Of a stretch of DNA of 64,000 nucleotides, positions 25,204-32,845 are shown one piece after another. The notes under the pieces are model-generated. The model worked only from the letters and a program-made list of their open reading frames with translations, did no database searches and was not told the DNA's origin. Every line of letters begins with the position of its first letter. Position 1 is the stretch's first letter. The translations under genes and the position numbers were made by a program. Origin of the DNA: Kaistia geumhonensis (GTDB lineage: Bacteria; Pseudomonadota; Alphaproteobacteria; Rhizobiales; Kaistiaceae); NCBI RefSeq assembly GCF_030815145.1, contig NZ_JAUSWJ010000001.1, positions 124,001 through 188,000 of the forward strand, given 5' to 3'.

Positions 25204-25284
25204 AAAATCGGCGCAGCCCTCTTCCTCTCATCGCTTCCGGAAAGCCGGAACGCCGTAGAGGCGGAAAGACGGGACTGCGCCGAT
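25204..25284 (-). terminator. branched terminator-like structure after the ardC-like gene
   Basis: Perfect 10-base arms ATCGGCGCAG (minus, 25284-25275) and CTGCGCCGAT (25216-25207) enclose a second hairpin (TTCCGG / CCGGAA type), and TTTT follows on the minus strand. It lies between the ardC-like stop and the ParB leader and should end the upstream transcript. Confidence 0.6.
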
Positions 25285-25306
25285 GCTTGAAGTGGTAGCG
25301 AGTGGG

Positions 25307-26275
25307 TCAGGCCGCCTGGCGTGCGGCCTCGGGGGTGGTGGCAATTGCCTGACCCGGTTCGCCCGCATTTGGGGCGAAGGCCAGCAACCAGTCCGCTGCC
25401 TTGCTTGCCTGACTGGCTGCACGGACGATGGCGCGATTGTCCTCGCGCAGGACCTCTGCCCAGGATCCGACGTAGTCGGCGTGGCGGACGGTCGGGGCGA
25501 TGCCGAGGGCGGCGCAGCAGAAGGCCGAGGCGATTTCGGCCACCAGCTCCTCGAACGCGTATTTCTTGGAGCCGAACGATCCTGTGAGATCGCGCGCCAG
25601 CCGATGGGCGGCGCCGCTGGCATGGGCGCATTCATGCAGCGCGGTGCGATGCCAGTTGATGGGCTCGAAGAAGGCCTGGGGCGGCGGCACCATTACGTAG
25701 TCAGGTGCCGGCGCGTAGTAAGCCCGGTCGCCGCCGATGCGAAAGTCGATCCCGCTCGCCCGGATCAGTGCGTCGACTGTGGGCTCGATCAGCCCGGGTT
25801 CGGGCGCCGGCACGGCGGCCACGAGGTCCTCAGGCAGGCCGTCACACTGAGCGACGTTGAAGACCGTGAACCGCTTCAGGAACGGGATCGCCTGTGCCTC
25901 GTCGCCGGTCTCTTGCGCACGACGGCGTTCATCGTCCGGCACGAAGCGGTCGGCATAGACGACGGTGGTGCCGCGCTCGCCCTTCCGGACATTGCCGCCG
26001 AGCGACAAGGCCTGGCGGAAGGTGAGCCAGCCCTGGCTCGGGAAGCCAAGAGAGATTACCGCGCCCCAGAGGATCAGCACATTGACGCCTGAGTAGCCGC
26101 GCCCGGTTGCGGCGTTGGTCGGCATGGCGAGTGGCGCCTTGGCCGCGGCCGTCCCCCAGGGCTGGACCCAGGGCAACCGTCCGGCCTCCAGTTCGGCTAG
26201 GATCTTGCCGGTGATTTCGTCATACAGGCTCGTCCGGTCGGCGCTCGGCCGGCCGCGTGGATCACGTTTCGACAT
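25307..26275 (-). CDS. ardC: ArdC-like antirestriction protein, zincin-type
   Basis: 322 aa. The N-terminal DUF1738/ssDNA-binding domain (Tyr-Asp-Glu-Ile-Thr-Gly-Lys-Ile, Trp-Val-Gln-Pro-Trp) is followed by a C-terminal zincin-like metallopeptidase domain with His214-Glu-Cys-Ala-His218 and a later Glu-Glu-Leu-Val-Ala-Glu (third ligand about 243-247). ArdC proteins protect entering single-stranded DNA from restriction in a recipient. The gene has the same leader as the ParB-like gene, so both may be switched on together after transfer. Confidence 0.9.
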   Translation of the reverse strand: MSKRDPRGRPSADRTSLYDEITGKILAELEAGRLPWVQPWGTAAAKAPLAMPTNAATGRGYSGVNVLILWGAVISLGFPSQGWLTFRQALSLGGNVRKGERGTTVVYADRFVPDDERRRAQETGDEAQAIPFLKRFTVFNVAQCDGLPEDLVAAVPAPEPGLIEPTVDALIRASGIDFRIGGDRAYYAPAPDYVMVPPPQAFFEPINWHRTALHECAHASGAAHRLARDLTGSFGSKKYAFEELVAEIASAFCCAALGIAPTVRHADYVGSWAEVLREDNRAIVRAASQASKAADWLLAFAPNAGEPGQAIATTPEAARQAA

Positions 26276-26330
26276 CGCGGGTCTCCGCGACGGGCGCCGG
26301 AAGCCTCTCTCCCAGCCTTCAACCCGTCAC
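26276..26330 (-). promoter_or_regulatory. structured mRNA leader of the ardC-like gene
   Basis: Second copy of the leader at 25147-25202, directly before the ATG. Outer arms are GACGGG / CCCGTC, inner stem GAAG / CTTC, with the conserved GGGAGAGAGG loop and GGAGA 6 bases before the ATG. Conservation is higher than in the surrounding non-coding DNA. Confidence 0.65.
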
Positions 26331-26674
26331 GGAACACCCGGCCTGCACTCTCACTCTAGGGGGGGCGTTGCGGGGGGCTCCCCGCAGAAGGGGTCGGCAG
26401 AGACTTTGGCTCGGCCGCAGGGGAAGGCTTTCCCCTCGATTCCCATATTACGCCGCTGACAATACCAATCAGCGGGGTGTTGACTACAAATCTGCCGATC
26501 CTTCGGATGGCCTCTGACTCGCTGCTCTTGAAGAAAATGTGGTTTCCGACGGGATGGCCCAATGACGCGAGATGGGATTCAGACGTGCATCATCGCGTTC
26601 ATGAAGCAGCCGAAGGCAGCATGGCGCGGAAATCGGTGGATAGTGTGCGATTGCGGGCAGCCGCTTTTGCTCGG
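26331..26674. other. intergenic region upstream of the ardC leader
   Basis: About 340 bases with no credible gene. It holds a GC-rich hairpin TGCGGGG-GGCT-CCCCGCA (26368-26385) and a GGGGAA / TTCCCC dyad (about 26419-26434). It separates the end of the leftward helicase gene from the ICE core. The short open frames here lack ribosome-binding sites. The ardC promoter is probably within it. Confidence 0.45.
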
Positions 26675-29600
26675 TTATCGTCGTGATTTATCAGATAGGT
26701 CGGGCTCGAGGCGGATTTGCAAGTCGCTGAGCAGACTGGCTTCCATGCCCTCGCCCGCCAGATTTTGCAGGTAGTCAATTAGGTCGTCCTGGCGTGGCTG
26801 TCCGAATGCCAGACGATAAACGGTGAGACTGCGTTTCAGCCAGGCGAGACGCGCGACCTCCCGACTGAACGGCAACATCGGCACTCGCCGTTCGATCCGC
26901 ACGGAACCTTCGTAGATCCAGTATGGGATGATATCACTGTCGATCGGCGCTTCGGATCGCGCGCGTTCAAACATCAACTTCCACGGATCGTCAGGAGCTT
27001 TCCCACTTCCCCGGACCACAGCAGCTTGGCGCTCGGCGAGGTTGAGGCGCACGGCGTGGCCCTTGAAGCGGTGGACGCGGCCTTCACGCTGTTCGAGGTC
27101 CACCGGATTGCCGGGCAGGTTCCAGTGATAGACGCGATAGCAATAGGGATGGAAATCCAGTCCCTCCTGGCCGACGGACGTGGTGGCGAGAATGAATGGC
27201 CGGAACGGCGAGTTGAACGCATCGCGCACGCCTCCGAGCCGCGCGACGGCACCGTCTTCGTCCTTGTAGTCGGCGAGCCGCATAGCGAAGCGCCCGCGCA
27301 TCTGGAATTTGCTGATGGAGAGGGTCTCGCCATCGACATGCACGTCGTCGACGTCGATCTGCGACGGGCGGATAGCCAGGGCCTGGGCCATGGCGCGGGC
27401 GACACCCATCGCGCGCTCTTCGGGAGGGCGCGCGCCAAGGCCCTCGGCATCGACAAGGTAGTGGGCGTATTCGTCGAGGACGGCCTGGAGATTGTGTTCG
27501 GAGCAATAGACCAGCACGCGACGCCAGTAGTGATCGTCGGTATCCCGCCGTAGCAAGGCGACCGCATCATGCTGGTTGAACAGTGCCCGGAACGACCAGG
27601 CGACTTCAGCGGCGCCGCTGAGCAAACGTGGGTCGTCCCACGACAGCTCCGGTGCGATCCGCTTGAGGGCGCGAAGCGCGCAGACGGCTGGGCTGCCGAG
27701 CGCCACGTCAACCAGCAGATCCGAGAGATCGGCGGACGAAGCGCCGATGTCGTGTGCCTTCACCGCTGCCGCCAGCTCGGCGACATGATCCTGAAAGGCG
27801 TCTTCGCTCGCCAGGGCGCGCATGCCGTGGGGCGCCTCCAGCCAAACGCGGGATCGCGCGCCCAGCAGGTCATCGATCACTGCGGGAGCGGCCCACTCGG
27901 CGCTGTTGGCGTCCGGCTGCGACACCGCCCCTTTGCTCAGGGCCTCAACAGCGGGCTTGAGGCGATCGCTTATGGCGGCGCGCATACCCTCCTGCGACAA
28001 GGCAGTCTCGGTCTCACTGAAAACTGCGAGCGGATCGGCTAACTCGGCCAGAGCTGGCGATGGATAGATCAGCAGCAGCGCGCGCAGACCCACGAGCCGG
28101 CCCTGATCCTGTCGGAACTGCAAGGGGCGCAGACGATGCTGCTCGAAATAGCGCCTGCCGGATGCCCCGACTCCCATGCGGCGTTCAGCCTCGTAGGACA
28201 GCAGGGCCGCGACCGCATCGGGCACCATCGACCAGGACGAAAATATCAGCGCCTTGGTCAGCGGCGCGCCAGATCGTGCGTCGCCGTAGTAGGGCATGGC
28301 TGCGGGTATCCAGAGATTTTGCTCGAGGTTCTGGCCGAAGATGTCGTCCATGATTGCGCGCATGCGGCCATTGGCCGGCTTCAACGGCGCATAGGTGTTG
28401 ATAGCCTCGTGATCGAGCATTGCCGGCCGCGCCGCCCGAATGGCGTCGCGGAGGGTCGCCGAAGGCGCCGCCGCTTCGCTCGTTAGAAGTTGCTTCAGGC
28501 TGTAGTGGCGCATGAAGTTGAGCAGGTAAGGTGCCGATTTCCAGTATTCTATGATTTCTGGGGCATCGAGCGTGCGCGCCACTTGCGACAAGGCCGATGC
28601 CTGCACGAGGTCGGCGGGCGCGATCGAGACCGTGATGGCGGGTTCGCTCATCATGGAGTCGCGCTCGACTGTGGATGCGACCCGCTCGGTTCGAGCAATC
28701 ACTTTGCGCAGGCGCTGTTCGATAGCCTGGCGAGTTTCGACAGCAGAGGCATGCGACTGCGGCAGGGCATGTAGGAGACCACGAAAGGCGCGCATTTCCT
28801 GCGCCAGAGTGGCGGCTACCTCCGGACCGTTTTCGCGACCGTAGAGGAAACTCAAGGTCTCAAGAAAATCCTGATAGTGGTCGCCTTCGTCGGGCTCATC
28901 GCCGGCGAGCGTGAGCATCCGGTAGGGTGTGGCGGAGAGCAGCAGGGTGCGGGCGGCGTGCCCGTCCCCTCCAGAGTAGTCGAAAAGCTCGCGTGCGAGG
29001 ATCGCCGCGTCGCTGTCGCCATGCAGCAGATCCCGGAACCGCTGGAACTCGTCCATGATGATGAGGTCGGGTTGGAGCGCATCGACGCAGGCGTGAGACA
29101 GCTTGGCGCGGAGCCGGGCGACCAGGCTGTTGCGGGGCTGTGTCATTTCTACGGGATAGGCGTCCCGGCGCCGCGGGAAGAGTTCGCAAACCCGTTCGAG
29201 TTCCTCGAAGAGATCGCGATCGGCCTGCACGTCGCGGCGCAACCGCTCGATGATGCGCTTGTCGACGCCTTCGAGGGTGAGATTGTCCACGGCGCGGTTC
29301 CAGCCCTCGACGCCAGCCGTGACTTGCAACAGGTTGTGCAGGCCGCGCGGGCGCGTAACGAGGTCACGCAGGAGATGGAGCAGCAAGGCGCGTTCCTGCG
29401 TCACGCCTGTCGATGAGCGCAGATCGAAGGTCGTGCCTGGCGTCAGGCTGATGAAGTTCACCTTGTTGGCGTCGAGGCCCGCCTGGTCGCGTAGTTGCAG
29501 AGGAACGAGCGTCATGCGGGTTGGCAGGGCCAGCTCGCGCCGCCCGAGGACGTTCAGCCGGTTGAGGTTCTGGGCGGCGATCGCCTGGTTCGAGCAGATG

Positions 29601-29827
29601 TAGAGGATGTCGATCCGCTTGGTGCTGTCCCACAGGTGTTCGATCATGCGGGCGATGACCCCGCGCGCCACCATCGTCTTGCCGAGGCCAACTTCGTCGG
29701 CGACCAGGAACTGGCGGACAGGATCGTTCTGGCCGTAGAGCCGATCGAAGACGTAGTCGACGGTCCGCCGCTGAAAGACCTTGAGAGGAGAGAGCGCCGC
29801 GTCGGCGCGAAACCGTTCATTCGGCAT
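26675..29827 (-). CDS. SNF2-like superfamily 2 helicase, last gene of the leftward cargo operon
   Basis: 1050 aa. Walker A Ala-Asp-Glu-Val-Gly-Leu-Gly-Lys-Thr (43-51), a DEAH-box variant Ile-Ile-Met-Asp-Glu-Phe-Gln, a motif III-like Leu-Leu-Ser-Ala-Thr-Pro, and motif V/VI residues Gly-Gln-Glu-Gly-Leu-Asp and Gln-Arg-Glu-Gly-Arg-Val-His-Arg (near 925-960) show an intact SF2 helicase of the Swi2/Snf2 type. About 400 residues of unknown sequence are inserted between the two lobes. It probably moves along or remodels DNA. ATG 29827 overlaps the PLD-gene stop by 11 bases. Confidence 0.88.
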   Translation of the reverse strand: MPNERFRADAALSPLKVFQRRTVDYVFDRLYGQNDPVRQFLVADEVGLGKTMVARGVIARMIEHLWDSTKRIDILYICSNQAIAAQNLNRLNVLGRRELALPTRMTLVPLQLRDQAGLDANKVNFISLTPGTTFDLRSSTGVTQERALLLHLLRDLVTRPRGLHNLLQVTAGVEGWNRAVDNLTLEGVDKRIIERLRRDVQADRDLFEELERVCELFPRRRDAYPVEMTQPRNSLVARLRAKLSHACVDALQPDLIIMDEFQRFRDLLHGDSDAAILARELFDYSGGDGHAARTLLLSATPYRMLTLAGDEPDEGDHYQDFLETLSFLYGRENGPEVAATLAQEMRAFRGLLHALPQSHASAVETRQAIEQRLRKVIARTERVASTVERDSMMSEPAITVSIAPADLVQASALSQVARTLDAPEIIEYWKSAPYLLNFMRHYSLKQLLTSEAAAPSATLRDAIRAARPAMLDHEAINTYAPLKPANGRMRAIMDDIFGQNLEQNLWIPAAMPYYGDARSGAPLTKALIFSSWSMVPDAVAALLSYEAERRMGVGASGRRYFEQHRLRPLQFRQDQGRLVGLRALLLIYPSPALAELADPLAVFSETETALSQEGMRAAISDRLKPAVEALSKGAVSQPDANSAEWAAPAVIDDLLGARSRVWLEAPHGMRALASEDAFQDHVAELAAAVKAHDIGASSADLSDLLVDVALGSPAVCALRALKRIAPELSWDDPRLLSGAAEVAWSFRALFNQHDAVALLRRDTDDHYWRRVLVYCSEHNLQAVLDEYAHYLVDAEGLGARPPEERAMGVARAMAQALAIRPSQIDVDDVHVDGETLSISKFQMRGRFAMRLADYKDEDGAVARLGGVRDAFNSPFRPFILATTSVGQEGLDFHPYCYRVYHWNLPGNPVDLEQREGRVHRFKGHAVRLNLAERQAAVVRGSGKAPDDPWKLMFERARSEAPIDSDIIPYWIYEGSVRIERRVPMLPFSREVARLAWLKRSLTVYRLAFGQPRQDDLIDYLQNLAGEGMEASLLSDLQIRLEPDLSDKSRR

Positions 29828-31673
29828 GCGCGGCATCCTGCGTGGCGAGTGCAATTCGGAATGTGTTCCAGAGAGCGCGGAACTCGGCCGGAACCGGATC
29901 GGTATCGTCACCGTCGCCGGTTTCCAGCCGTGTGATCAGTCGTTCGATGGCGCGAAGCTGATCCCCGCCCCGGCAGAAGGCCCGAACCATCTCCTCGAGG
30001 ATGGGCGCGTCATCGCTTGCCACGCGCCAGGCGCCCTGACCCGCCCCGTCCTGCGCTGCAAGGGCGGCTGCGAAGGGATCGCCCAATTCGGAGAGGAGCA
30101 GACGGACATAGCGGAAGAAGGCGTCCTTGCTGTCGATCACCCAGCGCAGGATGGCTGCGTGACGCTCGGCCGGCAGTCCCTCCATCATGAGCCCGGTGCT
30201 GAACAGGATCGAGACGTCTTCCGTCTCGTCCGTCAGGTGACAAGCGAGGAATCGCGTGAGGTCGACTAACGGCATTGCGCCAAGGTCGGCGGGTTGTCCC
30301 TGCCGAAGCGGCTCCAGCACATCGCGTGCATGCCCTTCGCCCCGCGTGATCGGCCAAACACGCAAGACGCCGACCCCGGCAAGCGGAAGCTGTTCGGACG
30401 GGACCAGCCAGACCCGCCAGACTGGCGAGCCATCGGCGGCGGGCTCGCCGCGCTCGCAGCGGAGCGTGAGGCCGCTGCGGCAAATCTCGCGCCGGGCCTG
30501 GTCCAAACGCGCCTCGGCGGCTCGTTGTGCGACATCGGCGGCGCTCGTCTCGTCGCGGACGAACGGCCGCGTCAGCCGGCCGAATCCTTTGTCGCCAAGG
30601 ATTTCCTCGACGCTTCCGACCCGCGACCGCTTGCCGGTCAGGGTCGTGAAGATCTCGACATTGCTGCCGGTCAGCAAAGCCGGCCGCGTCGCGTTTCCTG
30701 AGCCGACCGTGATCTCAGTGTCCCAGCCGCGTTCGGCGATGAACGCTTTGGCATGGAGCCCTTGCAGGGCCGCTGCGTCTTCTTCCTCACCATCTTCCGT
30801 GGCCGCCATCTCGTCGAGCACGGCCACGCGGGCAAAGCCATCGAGCGTGGCCCCGGGCACCTGGGCGAGTTCGTCGGATCGCCCGATGAAGATGGGTTTT
30901 TCGGCGCTGGCCAGGCCGGCGAGCATCGACAAGGTTTGATCGTCGCAGAAGGGCGACACGACGCCCAGCCGAACGCAGGGTTCCGGGCGCCATGGCTTTC
31001 CGCCGAGGCCGTTCACCGCGAAGGAGACGCTCTGGAACGGTTCCGGCAGGCTCCATTCGGCGCGGCGCATGTCTTCGGCCAGGTCATCGACAAGCGTCTT
31101 CGTTCCGTCGGGAACACCTACGGTCGCGAGGTCGGGGAGCTGGCGAAGGAAGTCGGCGACCGGGCGATTGACTGCTTTGGGCTGCCTGGTGATCACGCCG
31201 TCGAGGGTGGCGGCGATGTCCCACGAGCGGTCGCGCGTCAGGTTTCGGGAGAGAATGAGCAGACGCAGGCGGACCGGGTCTTCGGGCCGTAGTGGAGTGA
31301 AGCGCAGCGCCCACATTTTGGGGTGGAAGGCCCCGCCTTGGGGGGCAGCGACCTCGACGATGATGCGTTCGAGTAGCGAGCAAAGGCGGGAATGCGGCCG
31401 GGCGCTCGCCTGGATATGGCCAGCGTCGGTGAAGATGACGAGGCGGCCGGCGATGCGCTCGGCACCCTCGAGCAGTGCCAGAGGATGAGCGAGAATGTCG
31501 TCCCGGTTCTCGGCAGCGAAGAGCACCAGACTGACCGGGACGGCGAGCGCGGTCTCGAAGTCGAGCGAGAACGTCGTGGCGACCGCCGCGTCGAAGACAT
31601 ATCCCGCCGGCGGCTGAAGATTCGCGCCGTAGAGCGTTCGCTGTTCGGGGTCGAGGCTGCGTCTATTCAGCAT
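29817..31673 (-). CDS. phospholipase D-like (HKD) domain protein, putative nuclease
   Basis: 618 aa. Two HxK half-motifs are visible: His117-Pro-Lys119 (Ala-Phe-His-Pro-Lys-Met-Trp, followed by Ser-Arg-Asn-Leu-Thr) and His307-Ala-Lys309 (Gly-Leu-His-Ala-Lys-Ala-Phe, followed by Gly-Ser-Gly-Asn-Ala-Thr). The PLD superfamily includes nucleases used in DISARM (DrmC) and other defence systems. This one is longer, and its C-terminal half is not recognised. It overlaps the genes on both sides by 11 bases and probably works with the helicase after it. Confidence 0.8.
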   Translation of the reverse strand: MLNRRSLDPEQRTLYGANLQPPAGYVFDAAVATTFSLDFETALAVPVSLVLFAAENRDDILAHPLALLEGAERIAGRLVIFTDAGHIQASARPHSRLCSLLERIIVEVAAPQGGAFHPKMWALRFTPLRPEDPVRLRLLILSRNLTRDRSWDIAATLDGVITRQPKAVNRPVADFLRQLPDLATVGVPDGTKTLVDDLAEDMRRAEWSLPEPFQSVSFAVNGLGGKPWRPEPCVRLGVVSPFCDDQTLSMLAGLASAEKPIFIGRSDELAQVPGATLDGFARVAVLDEMAATEDGEEEDAAALQGLHAKAFIAERGWDTEITVGSGNATRPALLTGSNVEIFTTLTGKRSRVGSVEEILGDKGFGRLTRPFVRDETSAADVAQRAAEARLDQARREICRSGLTLRCERGEPAADGSPVWRVWLVPSEQLPLAGVGVLRVWPITRGEGHARDVLEPLRQGQPADLGAMPLVDLTRFLACHLTDETEDVSILFSTGLMMEGLPAERHAAILRWVIDSKDAFFRYVRLLLSELGDPFAAALAAQDGAGQGAWRVASDDAPILEEMVRAFCRGGDQLRAIERLITRLETGDGDDTDPVPAEFRALWNTFRIALATQDAAHAE

Positions 31674-32841
31674 GGGCGAGATCCCGCAGATGGGATTTGG
31701 CCTGTGCCCAGCGGAAGCTGAGGCGATCAGCGCCCGATGCGCCGGTCCAACGGTCGCGGACAGCGTGATTGGCGTAGCGTGATTGGCTGGTCTTGAGCCG
31801 GCGTTCGCGTTCTTCGATCAGCCGCCGCGCCGCAGGCGCCGAGATCAGCTGCGCCGTCTCGGTCAGAACCAGATCGCGCCACTCGCTCACGAACCGTTTT
31901 GCGGCGGGTCGGACAGCATGCGCCGGATGCTCTACGACATACCAGAAGTCATCGAGCGACCACGCTCGGACCGCGCCGGCGTCGAGTTCGTCGCTCCACG
32001 CTTCGAGCCGACCGCGATATTCGTCGATCCAGTCGTCGCGCTGCCGCAGCTCGCTGAGCGCGAGGTTGTAGAGAAGCGCGGCACCGTGCATCACTTGCGA
32101 GAAGATTTCGCCATGCCGCACGAGGCGGCGCGCGGCGGATGGGAACGCCGACAGATGGGGATGCGTCCAGATATAGTCGCAGTCCGCGTCGATCCCTTCG
32201 CGGGCGAGCATCGTGAGCAGCGCGGTGGGCTGGCTGGCGACCAGACGGTCGATGAGGAATTGCGCCTCATCTGTGGTCAGGCGGAAGACAGCGCGCTCGA
32301 GCAGGTCGCCGGGCATCGGCGGCAAGGCCGGATTCCAGACGCTAAGTGCCTCGGCATCGGCTAGGGCGTCTTCGCCGCTGGATGCTCTCCGCGAACGGCC
32401 GCGGCCTCGCAAGGCGACGAATAGGCTGTCGAGCGAGCCAGGAAAAACCCGGATGCCCCACGCGCCCAGCCCGGCCCAATAGACGGAACTCGGCAATCGC
32501 TGGAGCCGTGGTCCTGCATCTCGGCCGATGATGCCGTTAGACTCACCGCCCGCTTTCAGGGCGTCGGCAAGCCGGATCTCAGTGTCGCGTGCTTCGATGC
32601 GAAGCTGCGCCTCGGGGGCTTCGCGCTTTTCCAGCTCTCGATAGAGCCAGGGAATGAACAGCATGTATCGCAGGCGTGTCTGGATCGTGCTCGTACCTGG
32701 AAAGAGATGATCGGCGATGGAATCGCGGATCGCTCCCAGCCCCAGCTCATCGCGGGTCTCGCGCTCCTGAAAGAGCGCCATGATGCGCTGCGCCCGTTGC
32801 CGCTCGGCTTCATCGAAATCGATCCAAGCTAGAGACGACAT
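31663..32841 (-). CDS. DUF6361-family protein
   Basis: 392 aa. It opens with Leu-Ala-Trp-Ile-Asp-Phe-Asp-Glu-Ala-Glu-Arg-Gln-Arg-Ala, as DUF6361 proteins do, and has Thr-Arg-Leu-Arg-Tyr-Met-Leu-Phe-Ile-Pro-Trp-Leu-Tyr further on. Mostly helical; no catalytic motif recognised. DUF6361 proteins are found with helicase and PLD genes, so a structural or adaptor role in the same complex is plausible but unproven. It starts 4 bases after the AddA-like stop. Confidence 0.75.
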   Translation of the reverse strand: MSSLAWIDFDEAERQRAQRIMALFQERETRDELGLGAIRDSIADHLFPGTSTIQTRLRYMLFIPWLYRELEKREAPEAQLRIEARDTEIRLADALKAGGESNGIIGRDAGPRLQRLPSSVYWAGLGAWGIRVFPGSLDSLFVALRGRGRSRRASSGEDALADAEALSVWNPALPPMPGDLLERAVFRLTTDEAQFLIDRLVASQPTALLTMLAREGIDADCDYIWTHPHLSAFPSAARRLVRHGEIFSQVMHGAALLYNLALSELRQRDDWIDEYRGRLEAWSDELDAGAVRAWSLDDFWYVVEHPAHAVRPAAKRFVSEWRDLVLTETAQLISAPAARRLIEERERRLKTSQSRYANHAVRDRWTGASGADRLSFRWAQAKSHLRDLAHAE

Positions 32842-32845
32842 GGGC

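Noticed and set aside
26562-26774. Small 70-codon plus-strand gene before the helicase
   Set aside because: No ribosome-binding site, and its 3' half overlaps the end of the helicase gene. Composition is not gene-like.
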